From positions 1-64,000 of the forward strand of contig DATCJO010000009.1 in assembly GCA_036562765.1 (NCBI GenBank): 64,000 bases of DNA. The letters run 5' to 3'. The notes below the pieces were generated by a model. That model saw nothing but the letters and a program-made list of their open reading frames with translations, was not told the DNA's origin and made no database searches. The DNA is from JAAYFT01 sp036562765 (GTDB taxonomy: Bacteria; Bacillota; Clostridia; Tissierellales; Tissierellaceae). This document shows positions 50,417-59,854 of the stretch, in pieces. Made by a program: the position numbers and the translations under genes. Every line of letters starts with the position of its first letter. Position 1 is the stretch's first letter.

Positions 50417-53026
50417 CTAATCACCCTTTAAGGATTTTGCATCCTGTTTTAAATCGTATAGAATATTTAACGCTTCCCTTGGGGTAATATTATCAATATC
50501 TAAATCTGCTATTCTTTCAATAAAGTAATCTTTCCTAAAATCCATCATATCTATTTGTTTTACTTCTTTAACAACATTATTATTTAGGTCAATTTGATGA
50601 TTATTTTCTATTAATGACAATATTTCATTAGCCCTATTAATGATTTCCATATTTATACCAGCTAACTTTGCTACTTCTATGCCATAAGACTTATTAGAAC
50701 TGCCTTCTATTATTTTTCTCAAAAAAACTATCCCATCCTCTGTTTTTTCAACTGCTATAGTGAGGTTTTTAATACAAGAATTCTTTTCCTTTAACTGTGT
50801 TAACTCATGATAATGAGTTGCAAATAGAGTTTTCGCTTTTATGTTTTTTATTATATATTCTACAACAGCCCATGCTATGCTTAAACCATCATAGGTACTT
50901 GTACCTCTCCCAACCTCATCTAAAATAATTAGGCTGTCTTTAGTTGCAGACCTAAGAATATTTGAAACCTCCTTCATTTCAACCATGAAGGTACTTTCAC
51001 CTTGAGCTAGATTATCAGCAGCGCCAATTCTAGTAAATATTCTATCAACAATAGAAATATCAGCATAACTTGCAGGAACAAAAGAACCTACATGGGCAAG
51101 TAAAGTAATAATTGCAACCTGACGCATATATGTTGACTTACCAGCCATATTTGGTCCTGTAATTATTTCAACCATATTTTTTTTATTATCTATATAAGTA
51201 TCATTTGGAACAAATAAATTCCCTTCCAAATTATTTTCAACTACAGGATGCCTTCCATCTTTTATATGAATAATTCCATTTTTGTTTAGTTTGGGTCTTA
51301 CATAATTATATTTATAAGCAACTTGAGCAAAAGAATTTAATACATCTATTGTGGAAATAATCTTTGCTGTGTTTTGAATTCTAGGAATATTTTCCTTTAC
51401 TTTATTTCTTACTTCAATAAAAATCTGATATTCTAAATCCAATGATTTTTCTTCAGCTCCTAAAATCTTATTCTCCATTTCTTTTAATTCTTCTGTATAA
51501 TACCTTTCAGCATTGGTTAGAGTTTGTTTTCTAATAAAATAATTTGGAACTAAACTGATATAGGATTTAGTTACCTCAAAATAATATCCAAAAACCTTAT
51601 TAAATCCAATTCTTAGGTTTTTTATTCCAGTTTTTTCTCTTTCTTTAAGCTCCAATGAACTTAGCCATTCTTTACCTTTTTCACAGATTTCTTTAATTTC
51701 ATCTAATTCCTTATTAAATCCTTTCTTAATAATTCCTCCCTCTTTAATCGTTATTGGAGGATTTTCTTCTATGCTTTTATCAATTAAATCATAAATATCT
51801 TCTAAGGTGTCTAATCTATCTCCATAATTCATTAACTCAAGATTATTAGAATTTTTTAGAAGGCTCTTTAATTCTGGTAGCACAGATATCGAATTCTTTA
51901 AAGATAGCAAATCTCTAGCATTACAATTGCCATAAGCAATTCTACTGCTAAGTCGTTCAATATCATAAATCTTATTTAAGATGACTTTTACATCATCCAT
52001 AAGTTCAATATTATTGACAAAACATTCTACAACATCTAATCGCCTTTCGATTTCTTTAATATTTAAAAGAGGCTGATCTAACCATTTTTTTAAAAGCCTA
52101 CCGCCCATAGAAGTAGAGGTCTTATCTAAAATTCCAATTAAAGCCCCTTTCCTGTCCCTTTTAATTATTGTTTCATGTATTTCTAAATTATTTCTAGTAT
52201 AGATATCTAAAATCATATATTTATTTGGTTCATAATAATTTAAAGTATTAATATGGTCCAAAGAAGATTTTTGAGTTACACATAAATAATCAATTAGCTT
52301 TTTTACTGCAATAGTTGCAAGAATTTTTTTATCTAATTCTAATTCCTTCAAAGAATTCTTTTTAAACTGTTTTAATATCGTTTGTTCAAATCCAGTTTTC
52401 AAATCATTTATATTATAAACACTCATATATGGATTAATTGAGTTTTTCAATACCCTAATAAATTTTTTATTCGAATTAAACTCTTCATTACAAATGATTT
52501 CTGAAGGATATATCTTCCCCAACTCATCTAAAAGAAAATCATAAGAATTATCTTTATCACCTAAAAATTCTGTTGTATACATTTCACCAGTCGAATTATC
52601 AACATAAGCTATTCCAACTCCTGAATCGTCCAAGTATATTGATGCAAGAAAGTTATTAGATTTTTCGTCCAAAATTGCAGCATCAGTTATGGTGCCAGGT
52701 GTTACTACTTTAATTACTTCTCTTCTCACAATTCCTTTTGCTAGAGCTGGGTCTTCCATCTGCTCACAAATAGCAACTTTATAGCCTTTTTCAACTAACT
52801 TTGCAATATAGCTATCTGCAACATGATAAGGCACGCCACACATTGGTGCCTTCTTATCCATGCCACAATCTCTTTGAGTTAAAGTTATTTCAAGCTCTTT
52901 TGATGCTATAATTGCATCGTCAAAAAACATTTCATAGAAATCCCCTAATCTAAAAAACAATATGGAGTCTTTGTAATCCTTTTTAATCTCCATATATTGC
53001 TTCATCATTGGTGTTAAATTTTCCAA
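50417..53026 (-). CDS. mutS: DNA mismatch repair protein MutS
   Basis: 869 residues. Mismatch-reading domain I with LGDFYEMFF (Phe-Tyr-Glu), connector, lever and clamp domains, then the ATPase with Walker A GPNMAGKSTYMRQ and DEVGRGTSTYDG. TTG start behind GGGAGGG. Located between miaB and mutL, an arrangement shared with many Clostridia; the mutSL pair is on the strand opposite to recA and lexA. Confidence 0.97.
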   Translation of the reverse strand: MENLTPMMKQYMEIKKDYKDSILFFRLGDFYEMFFDDAIIASKELEITLTQRDCGMDKKAPMCGVPYHVADSYIAKLVEKGYKVAICEQMEDPALAKGIVRREVIKVVTPGTITDAAILDEKSNNFLASIYLDDSGVGIAYVDNSTGEMYTTEFLGDKDNSYDFLLDELGKIYPSEIICNEEFNSNKKFIRVLKNSINPYMSVYNINDLKTGFEQTILKQFKKNSLKELELDKKILATIAVKKLIDYLCVTQKSSLDHINTLNYYEPNKYMILDIYTRNNLEIHETIIKRDRKGALIGILDKTSTSMGGRLLKKWLDQPLLNIKEIERRLDVVECFVNNIELMDDVKVILNKIYDIERLSSRIAYGNCNARDLLSLKNSISVLPELKSLLKNSNNLELMNYGDRLDTLEDIYDLIDKSIEENPPITIKEGGIIKKGFNKELDEIKEICEKGKEWLSSLELKEREKTGIKNLRIGFNKVFGYYFEVTKSYISLVPNYFIRKQTLTNAERYYTEELKEMENKILGAEEKSLDLEYQIFIEVRNKVKENIPRIQNTAKIISTIDVLNSFAQVAYKYNYVRPKLNKNGIIHIKDGRHPVVENNLEGNLFVPNDTYIDNKKNMVEIITGPNMAGKSTYMRQVAIITLLAHVGSFVPASYADISIVDRIFTRIGAADNLAQGESTFMVEMKEVSNILRSATKDSLIILDEVGRGTSTYDGLSIAWAVVEYIIKNIKAKTLFATHYHELTQLKEKNSCIKNLTIAVEKTEDGIVFLRKIIEGSSNKSYGIEVAKLAGINMEIINRANEILSLIENNHQIDLNNNVVKEVKQIDMMDFRKDYFIERIADLDIDNITPREALNILYDLKQDAKSLKGD

Positions 53027-53055
53027 ATGCTTCCCTCCCCTAAAGTCGGAAAAGC

Positions 53056-54390
53056 CTAAACTAAAGAACCTTCTAAGAAAAATGTCTTAGCAGTATCTAT
53101 CTTTACATTAACCATAGTTCCAATTAGGCTTTTATCTCCTTTAAAATGAACTAATTTGTTTGTTCTAGTCCTACCAGTTAAATATTCAGGATTATTTTTG
53201 CTTACTTCCTCAACTAATACTTCTAGTGTTTGACCTTCTAATTGCTTATTTTTCTTTAAGGAAATTTCGTACAATACTTCTGTCAATTTTTGGAACCTTT
53301 CATGTTTTACTTTATCATCAACTTGGTTTTCCATTCTTGCAGCGCGAGTTCCTTCTCTCTTTGAATAAATAAAAGTAAAAGCTGAATCATATTCTACTTC
53401 TTTAACTAATTCTAATGTATCATTGAAATCCTCATCAGTTTCACCAGGAAAACCAACTATAATATCTGTTGTTATCGCTATATTAGGTTCTGCCTCTCTA
53501 AGCTTTTTTATAAGCCTTAAATAATCTTCTCTAGTGTATTTCCTGTTCATTTCTTTTAATATCCTATTGCTTCCTGACTGAACAGGCAAATGTAAGTGCT
53601 CACAAAGTTTATCCAAAGTCCTATATGCATCAATTAATTTATCAGATAAGTCCTTTGGATGTGATGTCATAAATCTAATTCTTTCAATGCCATCTATTTT
53701 ATTAATATCTCTTAATAAATCTACGAAATCATAGTTTCTGTTTAATGTCTTACCATAAGAATTTACATTTTGGCCAAGTAAAGTAACTTCTTTACAGCCA
53801 TTTTTAGCTAATTCTTTTATTTCATTGATAATATTTTCTGGTTCTCTACTTACCTCCCTACCTCTAGTATAAGGAACGATGCAATAAGAACAGAAGTTAT
53901 TACATCCAAACATTATGTTTACAAAGGCTTTAAAAGAATACTTTCTATTAGCATCTATGTCTTCAACTATCTCCCTTTTGTCTTCTAATACATCTACAAT
54001 TGTTTTTCCAGTTTGTAAATGATTATTTATTAACTGAGGAAGTTTGTGTATATTATGAGTACCAAAAATAATGTCAACATGTTTATATTTAGAAAGTATA
54101 ACATTCCTAATTTCTTCTCTTTGCATCATACAGCCACAAATTGCAATGATTAAATCAGGTTTTTCCCTTTTAAGCTGGGCCAATGCCCCTAAATTCCCAT
54201 ATACTTTTAATTCTGCATTTTCTCTAACTAAACATGTGTTATATATTATTAAATCTGCATCATCTATAGATTCAGTTTCATTATATCCCATATTAGTTAA
54301 TATCCATGAAATCTTTTCAGAATCATGCTCATTCATTTGACAACCATAAGTCTTAATATAATACTTCTTTTGTCCTTTGTTTATGCTCAT
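53056..54390 (-). CDS. miaB: tRNA i6A37 methylthiotransferase MiaB
   Basis: 444 residues. N-terminal cluster domain KTYGCQMNEHDSE, radical SAM CNNFCSYC near 161 and a C-terminal TRAM domain. The GCQMNEHDSE opening separates it from RimO. RBS AGGAGAGGTG. First gene of the miaB-mutS-mutL-miaA-hfq operon, with a promoter at 54423-54451. Confidence 0.96.
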   Translation of the reverse strand: MSINKGQKKYYIKTYGCQMNEHDSEKISWILTNMGYNETESIDDADLIIYNTCLVRENAELKVYGNLGALAQLKREKPDLIIAICGCMMQREEIRNVILSKYKHVDIIFGTHNIHKLPQLINNHLQTGKTIVDVLEDKREIVEDIDANRKYSFKAFVNIMFGCNNFCSYCIVPYTRGREVSREPENIINEIKELAKNGCKEVTLLGQNVNSYGKTLNRNYDFVDLLRDINKIDGIERIRFMTSHPKDLSDKLIDAYRTLDKLCEHLHLPVQSGSNRILKEMNRKYTREDYLRLIKKLREAEPNIAITTDIIVGFPGETDEDFNDTLELVKEVEYDSAFTFIYSKREGTRAARMENQVDDKVKHERFQKLTEVLYEISLKKNKQLEGQTLEVLVEEVSKNNPEYLTGRTRTNKLVHFKGDKSLIGTMVNVKIDTAKTFFLEGSLV

Positions 54391-54422
54391 CTCTACACCT
54401 CTCCTAATTTATTAACATATAC

Positions 54423-54451
54423 ATTATAGCATAACTTTAATAATTATTAAA
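54423..54451 (-). promoter_or_regulatory. Promoter of the miaB-mutSL-miaA-hfq operon
   Basis: On the minus strand: -35 TTTAAT (54446-54451), 17-base spacer, -10 TATAAT (54423-54428) with TGC directly before it, an extended -10. Confidence 0.7.
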
Positions 54452-54580
54452 ACTTAAATATCTAAATGAAAATTTTCGATTCAATATTATTTTAAATATA
54501 AATTATTTTTTTATTTTTGAATGATAATAATGATAAATATTATAAATTTAACAAAGTGATGAAATAAATTTTAATTAGTG

Positions 54581-54619
54581 TATAATATAAGGTAGGAAGC
54601 ACAAAAAAGTGTTTCCCTA
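54581..54619 (+). promoter_or_regulatory. Promoter and leader hairpin of the 54645 aminotransferase
   Basis: -10 TATAAT (54581-54586) without a clear -35. It is followed by a hairpin GGAAGCAC (54595-54602), loop A6, GTGTTTCC (54609-54616) with one G-U pair. The hairpin starts close to the predicted mRNA 5' end. Confidence 0.5.
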
Positions 54620-54644
54620 TAAGCAAAAAAGGGGAGGAGATTAT

Positions 54645-55961
54645 ATGAATAAACCAATTTTATCTGCGCATTTCCAATCAAGGACTCCTTCAGATGTCCG
54701 TTTAGCACAAATAAGGTATGATAAACGTGAAAAAAAACCAGAAACAGTAATAAATGTTGCTATTGGTAACGTTTCTCTACCTACAAATCCTGCTATGCAA
54801 AAAAGGATGTTTGCATTAAACAGTCCAGATAGCCCATTTGCCAAAGGAGTAATTCGTTATACAGGTACTGCAGGTACTGTTGAATGCCAAAATGCTTTTA
54901 AAAACATCCTAAAGAGCGAAGGATTTAATGTAGATAATTTACATGTACAAATAGTTGATGGCGGTTCTGCTGGTATGGAATTAGTTATATTAGGAGTTTG
55001 CGGACCTGCTGGAACAGATGAAAAACCATTACTTATGATTGACCCAGCTTATACAAATTATACTTCATTTGCAGAAAGAGTTGGGCGCAAAACTATTACA
55101 ATAAAAAGACACATGGGTGAAGATGGTAAATTTAATTTGCCAGATATGAATGAAATTGAAGATTTAATTAAAAAATATAACCCTGGTGCACTATTAGTTA
55201 TACCTTATGATAATCCAACTGGTCAATTCTATACTTATGACCTATTAAAGGATTTGGCAAGATTATGCGTTAAATACAATATGTGGATGATTAGCGATGA
55301 AGCTTATCGTGAATTGTATTATGTTGAAGGAGAAAAACTAGTAAGTATTTGGGGATTGTCAGATGAAGATGTTCCAGGTATCGAAGGAAGAAGAATATCA
55401 ATAGAAACTGCATCTAAAGTATGGAATGCATGTGGTTTAAGAATAGGTGCAGTAATAACTGACAATGCTGAATTCCATGATCGCTCAGTAGCTGAATATA
55501 CTGCTAACCTATGTGCAAATGCAATAGGTCAATATATCTTTGGAGCATTAGCTCATGAAAGCAAAGAAGATATCCTTGCATGGTGCAAACAACAAAGAGA
55601 CTATTATAAAGATATAATCACTAAAGTTTACAATAGATTCAAAGAATTAGAACCAAATCTAATAGTTTCAAGTCCAGATGCTTCTATCTACACTGTAATA
55701 GATGTTAGGAATATAGTAAAACCAGGATTTGATTCAATAGATTTCGTTCTATATTGTGCTGAAAAAGGATCTGTAGAATTTGAAGGTAAAGAAACAACAT
55801 TGCTTGTTGCTCCAATGAAAGGTTTCTACGATATAGCTAATGACGATGAAAATCCAGGTAAAACTCAATTTAGAATTTCTTATGTTGAAACACCAGAAAA
55901 TATGTTAAAAGTTCCTGATTTATTTGTTAAATTATTAAGACAATATGAATCACAAAGGTAA
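54645..55961 (+). CDS. Class I/II PLP-dependent aminotransferase
   Basis: 438 residues. PLP fold-type I features: YTGTAGTVECQNAF, VIPYDNPTGQFYT, ISDEAYRELYY and the PLP lysine in TASKVWNACGLRIGA; FRISYVETPENM holds the C-terminal Arg. Longer than and only distantly similar to the aminotransferase at 42609, so not a recent duplicate. Probably aspartate- or branched amino acid-type; substrate cannot be named. Monocistronic, own promoter, shared bidirectional terminator. RBS GGGGAGGAG. Confidence 0.85.
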   Translation: MNKPILSAHFQSRTPSDVRLAQIRYDKREKKPETVINVAIGNVSLPTNPAMQKRMFALNSPDSPFAKGVIRYTGTAGTVECQNAFKNILKSEGFNVDNLHVQIVDGGSAGMELVILGVCGPAGTDEKPLLMIDPAYTNYTSFAERVGRKTITIKRHMGEDGKFNLPDMNEIEDLIKKYNPGALLVIPYDNPTGQFYTYDLLKDLARLCVKYNMWMISDEAYRELYYVEGEKLVSIWGLSDEDVPGIEGRRISIETASKVWNACGLRIGAVITDNAEFHDRSVAEYTANLCANAIGQYIFGALAHESKEDILAWCKQQRDYYKDIITKVYNRFKELEPNLIVSSPDASIYTVIDVRNIVKPGFDSIDFVLYCAEKGSVEFEGKETTLLVAPMKGFYDIANDDENPGKTQFRISYVETPENMLKVPDLFVKLLRQYESQR

Positions 55962-55962
55962 T

Positions 55963-55996
55963 AAAAAAGTAGGATGGGAAACCATCCTATTTTTTT
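55963..55996. terminator. Bidirectional terminator between aminotransferase and merR-like gene
   Basis: TAGGATGG (55970-55977), loop GAAA, CCATCCTA (55982-55989), extended by an A-run on the left and a T-run on the right. It overlaps the stop of the minus-strand gene. Confidence 0.88.
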
Positions 55997-56585
55997 ATCC
56001 AAATATTTTTTTAAGAAATCCAAACTTTTTCTCTTCCGCCTTCTTTAATTTTTCTTTTAATTCTATATTTTCAAGGGTTTTCTCTTTGATTTTCATTCTT
56101 AATTTAGCATTTTCGGATATCAAAACATCTCTTTCTTTTGAATTCAATTCATTCCTTAACATTATGATTTCCTCTTTTAGTTCCTCGATTGCCTTAATAT
56201 TCATTGCATTATTATTTTCAAAATAAACTTGTAATTTTTGAAAAAATTCTTCTTTTAAACTTATACTAATTTCTTTTATTAATTGATAAGTATCTATTTC
56301 TTTATTAATTGAAACAAGATCTCCAGTACTTTCATCTTGATTATTCATCACTATTTCTGGAGAAGATAGTATTAATTTTATTTGTTTGTTGCTAAACCCC
56401 TTTTCTTGAAGGCTTTTAATATATAATAACAACTCAATTTCCTTATAGGTATAATACCTATGGTTTGAGTTGTTTCTTGGGACTTCAATATCAAATTCCT
56501 TCTCATAATACCTTAATACATGTGGGGCATAGCCTGTAATTTCTGCTACCTCTGAAATTGTATATTCCTTATTTACATCAAGCAT
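55995..56585 (-). CDS. MerR-type HTH protein with coiled coil and C-terminal amphipathic tail
   Basis: 196 residues. N-terminal MerR winged helix (EYTISEVAEITGYAPHVLRYYEKEF ... NHRYYTYKEIELLLYIKSL). Residues from about 95 to 185 are helical and coiled-coil (for example IKAIEELKEEIIMLRNELNSKE). The protein ends in EKKFGFLKKIFG, a short basic amphipathic helix. No metal-binding cysteines, so not a classic metal sensor. HTH plus coiled coil plus membrane-binding tail resembles RacA-type chromosome anchors, but orthology is not shown. Confidence 0.78.
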   Translation of the reverse strand: MLDVNKEYTISEVAEITGYAPHVLRYYEKEFDIEVPRNNSNHRYYTYKEIELLLYIKSLQEKGFSNKQIKLILSSPEIVMNNQDESTGDLVSINKEIDTYQLIKEISISLKEEFFQKLQVYFENNNAMNIKAIEELKEEIIMLRNELNSKERDVLISENAKLRMKIKEKTLENIELKEKLKKAEEKKFGFLKKIFG

Positions 56586-56725
56586 ATCGAACCCCCTACC
56601 CCAAAGTCTTGATACTTTATAATTTCTTTAAAAATTTAATAATTCCTTTTATTTTTTACATATTTTTTTCATACAAATTATCGTAATTATATACATATAA
56701 AACTATAAACTGTCAAAAAATTTAT

Positions 56726-56761
56726 AAAGGATTGGATTACATTATTTTAATCCAATCCTTT
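56726..56761 (-). terminator. Terminator of the cheR-M42 operon
   Basis: AAAGGATTGGATTA (56726-56739), eight-base loop, TAATCCAATCCTTT (56748-56761), followed on the minus strand by ATAAATTTTTT. Lies 13 bases after the last peptidase stop. Confidence 0.85.
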
Positions 56762-56774
56762 TGTTACAGTTAAA

Positions 56775-57773
56775 TTAAATATTTATATCATGTTCCAAAA
56801 ATTTAATTAATAATTCTACACAGTTGATAATGTCATTTTTTGAAGCCATTTCAACTGTAGAGTGAACATATCTTGTTGGTATTGATATTACACCTGAAGG
56901 TACTCCTTCCTTAGTAACGTGAATTGCTCCAGAATCAGTACCTCCAAATTCCAATACTTCCATTTGATATGGAATCTTATTTTCTTTAGCAATCTCAACT
57001 AATAATTCCTTAACCTTAGGATGACAAATAATTGAGTTATCCTTTACCTTTATAGCAGCACCTTTATTTAATCCTACTGCGAATCTCTTAGCTTTTGGTG
57101 TATCTCCATGGGAAGTAACATCTAATGATAATCCTATATCTGGATCTACTTTATATGCTGCAGTTTTTGCTCCTCTTAATCCAACCTCTTCTTGAGTAGA
57201 GAATACAAAGTATAAGTCATTAACAGAATTTTTTATTTGCTTAATGGCTTCAATAGCTATAAAACAGCCGACTCTATCATCTAAGTAATTTGAAAATACA
57301 ACATTTTCGTTTTCATCAAATTCAGTTTTATATATACAGATATCTCCAATTTTTACCTTCTTTTCAGCTTCTTCTTTACTAAAGGCACCTATATCTATGT
57401 ACATATTCTCTAATTTAAGCTTTGACATATCATCTACTGGTTCATGATAAATTACTCCAACTGTGCCATTTTCAAAAATTACCCTTTGACTAATGGAGAT
57501 ATAAGGAGATATTCCGCCTACATTTGTAAACCTTAAGAAACCTTTTTCGTCTATATCTGTTATCATGAATCCTATTTGATCCATGTGAGCAGAAATCATT
57601 ATCTTTTTCCCATTTCCTTTTTTTCTTGCAATAAGATTCCCTAAATTATCTGTTTCTATTTCATCTACATAGTCTTTTATTTCATTTTTAATAAATTCCC
57701 TAATAGCTCCTTCATTACTCGATGGTCCATAAACACTTACTAATTCCTTTAAAAGATTAAAATTAATATTCAT
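56775..57773 (-). CDS. M42 family metallo-aminopeptidase (third of three)
   Basis: 332 residues. Dinuclear-zinc M42 motifs: SAHMDQIGFM, YLDDRVGC, the catalytic pair STQEEVGLRGA, SLDVTS and GGTDSGAIH, with the final His in TRYVHSTVEM. Family members form large tetrahedral (TET) particles that trim peptides in the cytoplasm. RBS GGGGG; it starts one base after the preceding paralogue. Specificity (Glu/Asp, Leu or Lys type) is not readable by eye. Confidence 0.92.
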   Translation of the reverse strand: MNINFNLLKELVSVYGPSSNEGAIREFIKNEIKDYVDEIETDNLGNLIARKKGNGKKIMISAHMDQIGFMITDIDEKGFLRFTNVGGISPYISISQRVIFENGTVGVIYHEPVDDMSKLKLENMYIDIGAFSKEEAEKKVKIGDICIYKTEFDENENVVFSNYLDDRVGCFIAIEAIKQIKNSVNDLYFVFSTQEEVGLRGAKTAAYKVDPDIGLSLDVTSHGDTPKAKRFAVGLNKGAAIKVKDNSIICHPKVKELLVEIAKENKIPYQMEVLEFGGTDSGAIHVTKEGVPSGVISIPTRYVHSTVEMASKNDIINCVELLIKFLEHDINI

Positions 57774-58793
57774 TTATATTTCCCCCTTTTCAAAATGAAG
57801 TAATATTTCCTTTAACAATTCAAATGTATTATCGTAATCCTTTTTACTCATTACAGATGCAGTAGAATGTATATACCTACATGGTACAGATATAGCAGTT
57901 GTTATACAGCCTTCTTTAGCAGTATGGATCTTGCCAGAATCATTTCCACCCATTGAAGTTTTTCTATATTGATAAGGAATATTATTCTTTTCAGCTATTT
58001 CTACTATTTTATCTCTAAATTTCCTGTTATAAATAGTTGTTCTATCTATTAAAGAGATTGCTGGACCATTATTTAAATAAGTTGGAATTAGATGCGTATC
58101 TAATTTAGGCATATCATAACATAATGTTCCTTCCAAAATAATTGCATAGTCTGGATTAACTTCAAATGCAGCAGGACCTGCTCCAACTAGCCCAACTTCT
58201 TCCATAACTGTAAATACTGCATAGAAACTAATATCTTTTATTTCTTTAATTAATTTTATTAATAACGAACATCCCACTCGATTATCTAGTGCTTTAGCCT
58301 TTACTAGACCATCGCCAAATTCAACATAATCAGAATCAAATATTGCATAATCTCCAATATTAACATGTTTTTCAGCTTCTTCTTTCGATTTAGCACCAAT
58401 ATCTATATATAACTCATCAATATTCAATGCTCTTTTTCTTTCATCTGGTTTTTGTAAGTGAATTGGTTTAGCTCCTATTACTCCTGGTAATTTATTTTTA
58501 CCAACTAAAACAGGTTTAGATACTAAAATTCTCTTATCAATGCCACCTACTGTTATAAATTTAAGAAATCCGTCTTTATCAATATCCTTTATCATCAATC
58601 CAACTTCATCCATATGGGCAGTAATCATCAATTTTTTTCCGAAGTCTTTTCCTTTTTTATATGCAATAATATTCCCTATCTTATCAATCTTGTAGCTGTC
58701 AACATAATCCTTTATTTCAGAAATGATTAAATCCCTAACTTCTTTCTCATTGCCTGACACACCTGAAGCTTCAGTAAGCTCTTTTAATAACAT
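57774..58793 (-). CDS. M42 family metallo-aminopeptidase (second of three)
   Basis: 339 residues. Motifs TAHMDEVGLM, ALDNRVGC, TVMEEVGLVGA and GGNDSGKIH, final His in CRYIHSTASVM. Compared with its neighbours the metal-ligand Asp of the SLDV/AVDV motif is replaced by Glu (ILEGTLCYD), a variation known in some M42 peptidases. A possible specificity difference follows from this but is inference. Overlaps the first paralogue by ten bases. Confidence 0.92.
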   Translation of the reverse strand: MLLKELTEASGVSGNEKEVRDLIISEIKDYVDSYKIDKIGNIIAYKKGKDFGKKLMITAHMDEVGLMIKDIDKDGFLKFITVGGIDKRILVSKPVLVGKNKLPGVIGAKPIHLQKPDERKRALNIDELYIDIGAKSKEEAEKHVNIGDYAIFDSDYVEFGDGLVKAKALDNRVGCSLLIKLIKEIKDISFYAVFTVMEEVGLVGAGPAAFEVNPDYAIILEGTLCYDMPKLDTHLIPTYLNNGPAISLIDRTTIYNRKFRDKIVEIAEKNNIPYQYRKTSMGGNDSGKIHTAKEGCITTAISVPCRYIHSTASVMSKKDYDNTFELLKEILLHFEKGEI

Positions 58794-59842
58794 AATAATC
58801 CCTCCAAATTATCTCTTGAAATAGAAGCTACGAAAAATGCCAAAAGTTTTCCAGTATTTTTTATGTCTTCCATATCAACTACTTCAACTGAAGTATGCAT
58901 GTATCTTAATGGAATAGATAAAAGCAATGAAGGTATCCCTTCTCTTGTAATCTGCATTGCCCTTGCATCTGTTCCAGTAGGACCTGGGTTAACTTCTATT
59001 TGATTTGGAATATTATACTCTTTAGCAATTTCAACTAGCTTTCTTCGTAAATTAGGATGAATATTTCCACCTAATGCAATAGCTGGACCTTGACCGAGTT
59101 CTATTGTTGAAGATTTAGGAAGTTCTGGAGTAGATCCAAAACCTACATCCACTGCAATGCCAATGTCTGGATGAATTTTATAGCTACTTACTAAAGCTCC
59201 TGCCATGCTAACCTCTTCTTGAACTGTAGTTACAAAATATATATCTGCTTCATGCTTTATATTCCTTAATTCTTTCATACATTCAAATAAGGCAGCAACA
59301 CCAGCTCTATCATCAAGGGATTTACCTGCAATTCTAGACCCTAAAAGATTTTTAATATTTCTTCTAATTGTTATTGTATCTCCTATATTTACAAGCTTTT
59401 CAACTTCTTCTTTTGGATATCCAACATCTATTATCATGTCTTCTAACTTTACTGCCATATCACGTTCTGATGGTTCTTGTAGATGAGGTGGTTTTGAACC
59501 AACTACTCCAAATAAATCTTTTATTCCATGGATTATAACTTCTTGACCTATTATGGTTCTTGGATCAATACCACCTACATTTGTAAATCGAATAAATCCA
59601 TTTTCTTCTATGTCCTTTACCATCAATCCAATTTCATCCATATGGGCAGCAATCATAATTTTAATATTTTTTTCATCATTGTATGTACCTTTTTTAATCC
59701 CAATTATATTTCCTAGCTTGTCCACTGAAATATCATCTAAATATTCTTTGAAACTTGAAATGATGGTATCTTGTAAATGGTGCTCATATCCTGATACACC
59801 TTTACTTTTGCATAAAGATTCTAAAAATAATTTAGTATCCAA
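58784..59842 (-). CDS. M42 family metallo-aminopeptidase (first of three)
   Basis: 352 residues, TTG start behind GGAGGG. Motifs AAHMDEIGLM, SLDDRAGV, TVQEEVSMAGA, AVDVGFGSTPEL and TGTDARAMQ, final His in LRYMHTSVEV. The GTDARAMQ segment differs from the TDSGAIH/NDSGKIH of the other two. It follows cheR by 12 bases, so the operon order is cheR and then three peptidases. Confidence 0.92.
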   Translation of the reverse strand: MDTKLFLESLCKSKGVSGYEHHLQDTIISSFKEYLDDISVDKLGNIIGIKKGTYNDEKNIKIMIAAHMDEIGLMVKDIEENGFIRFTNVGGIDPRTIIGQEVIIHGIKDLFGVVGSKPPHLQEPSERDMAVKLEDMIIDVGYPKEEVEKLVNIGDTITIRRNIKNLLGSRIAGKSLDDRAGVAALFECMKELRNIKHEADIYFVTTVQEEVSMAGALVSSYKIHPDIGIAVDVGFGSTPELPKSSTIELGQGPAIALGGNIHPNLRRKLVEIAKEYNIPNQIEVNPGPTGTDARAMQITREGIPSLLLSIPLRYMHTSVEVVDMEDIKNTGKLLAFFVASISRDNLEGLLCY

Positions 59843-59854
59843 GATTTACCCTCC

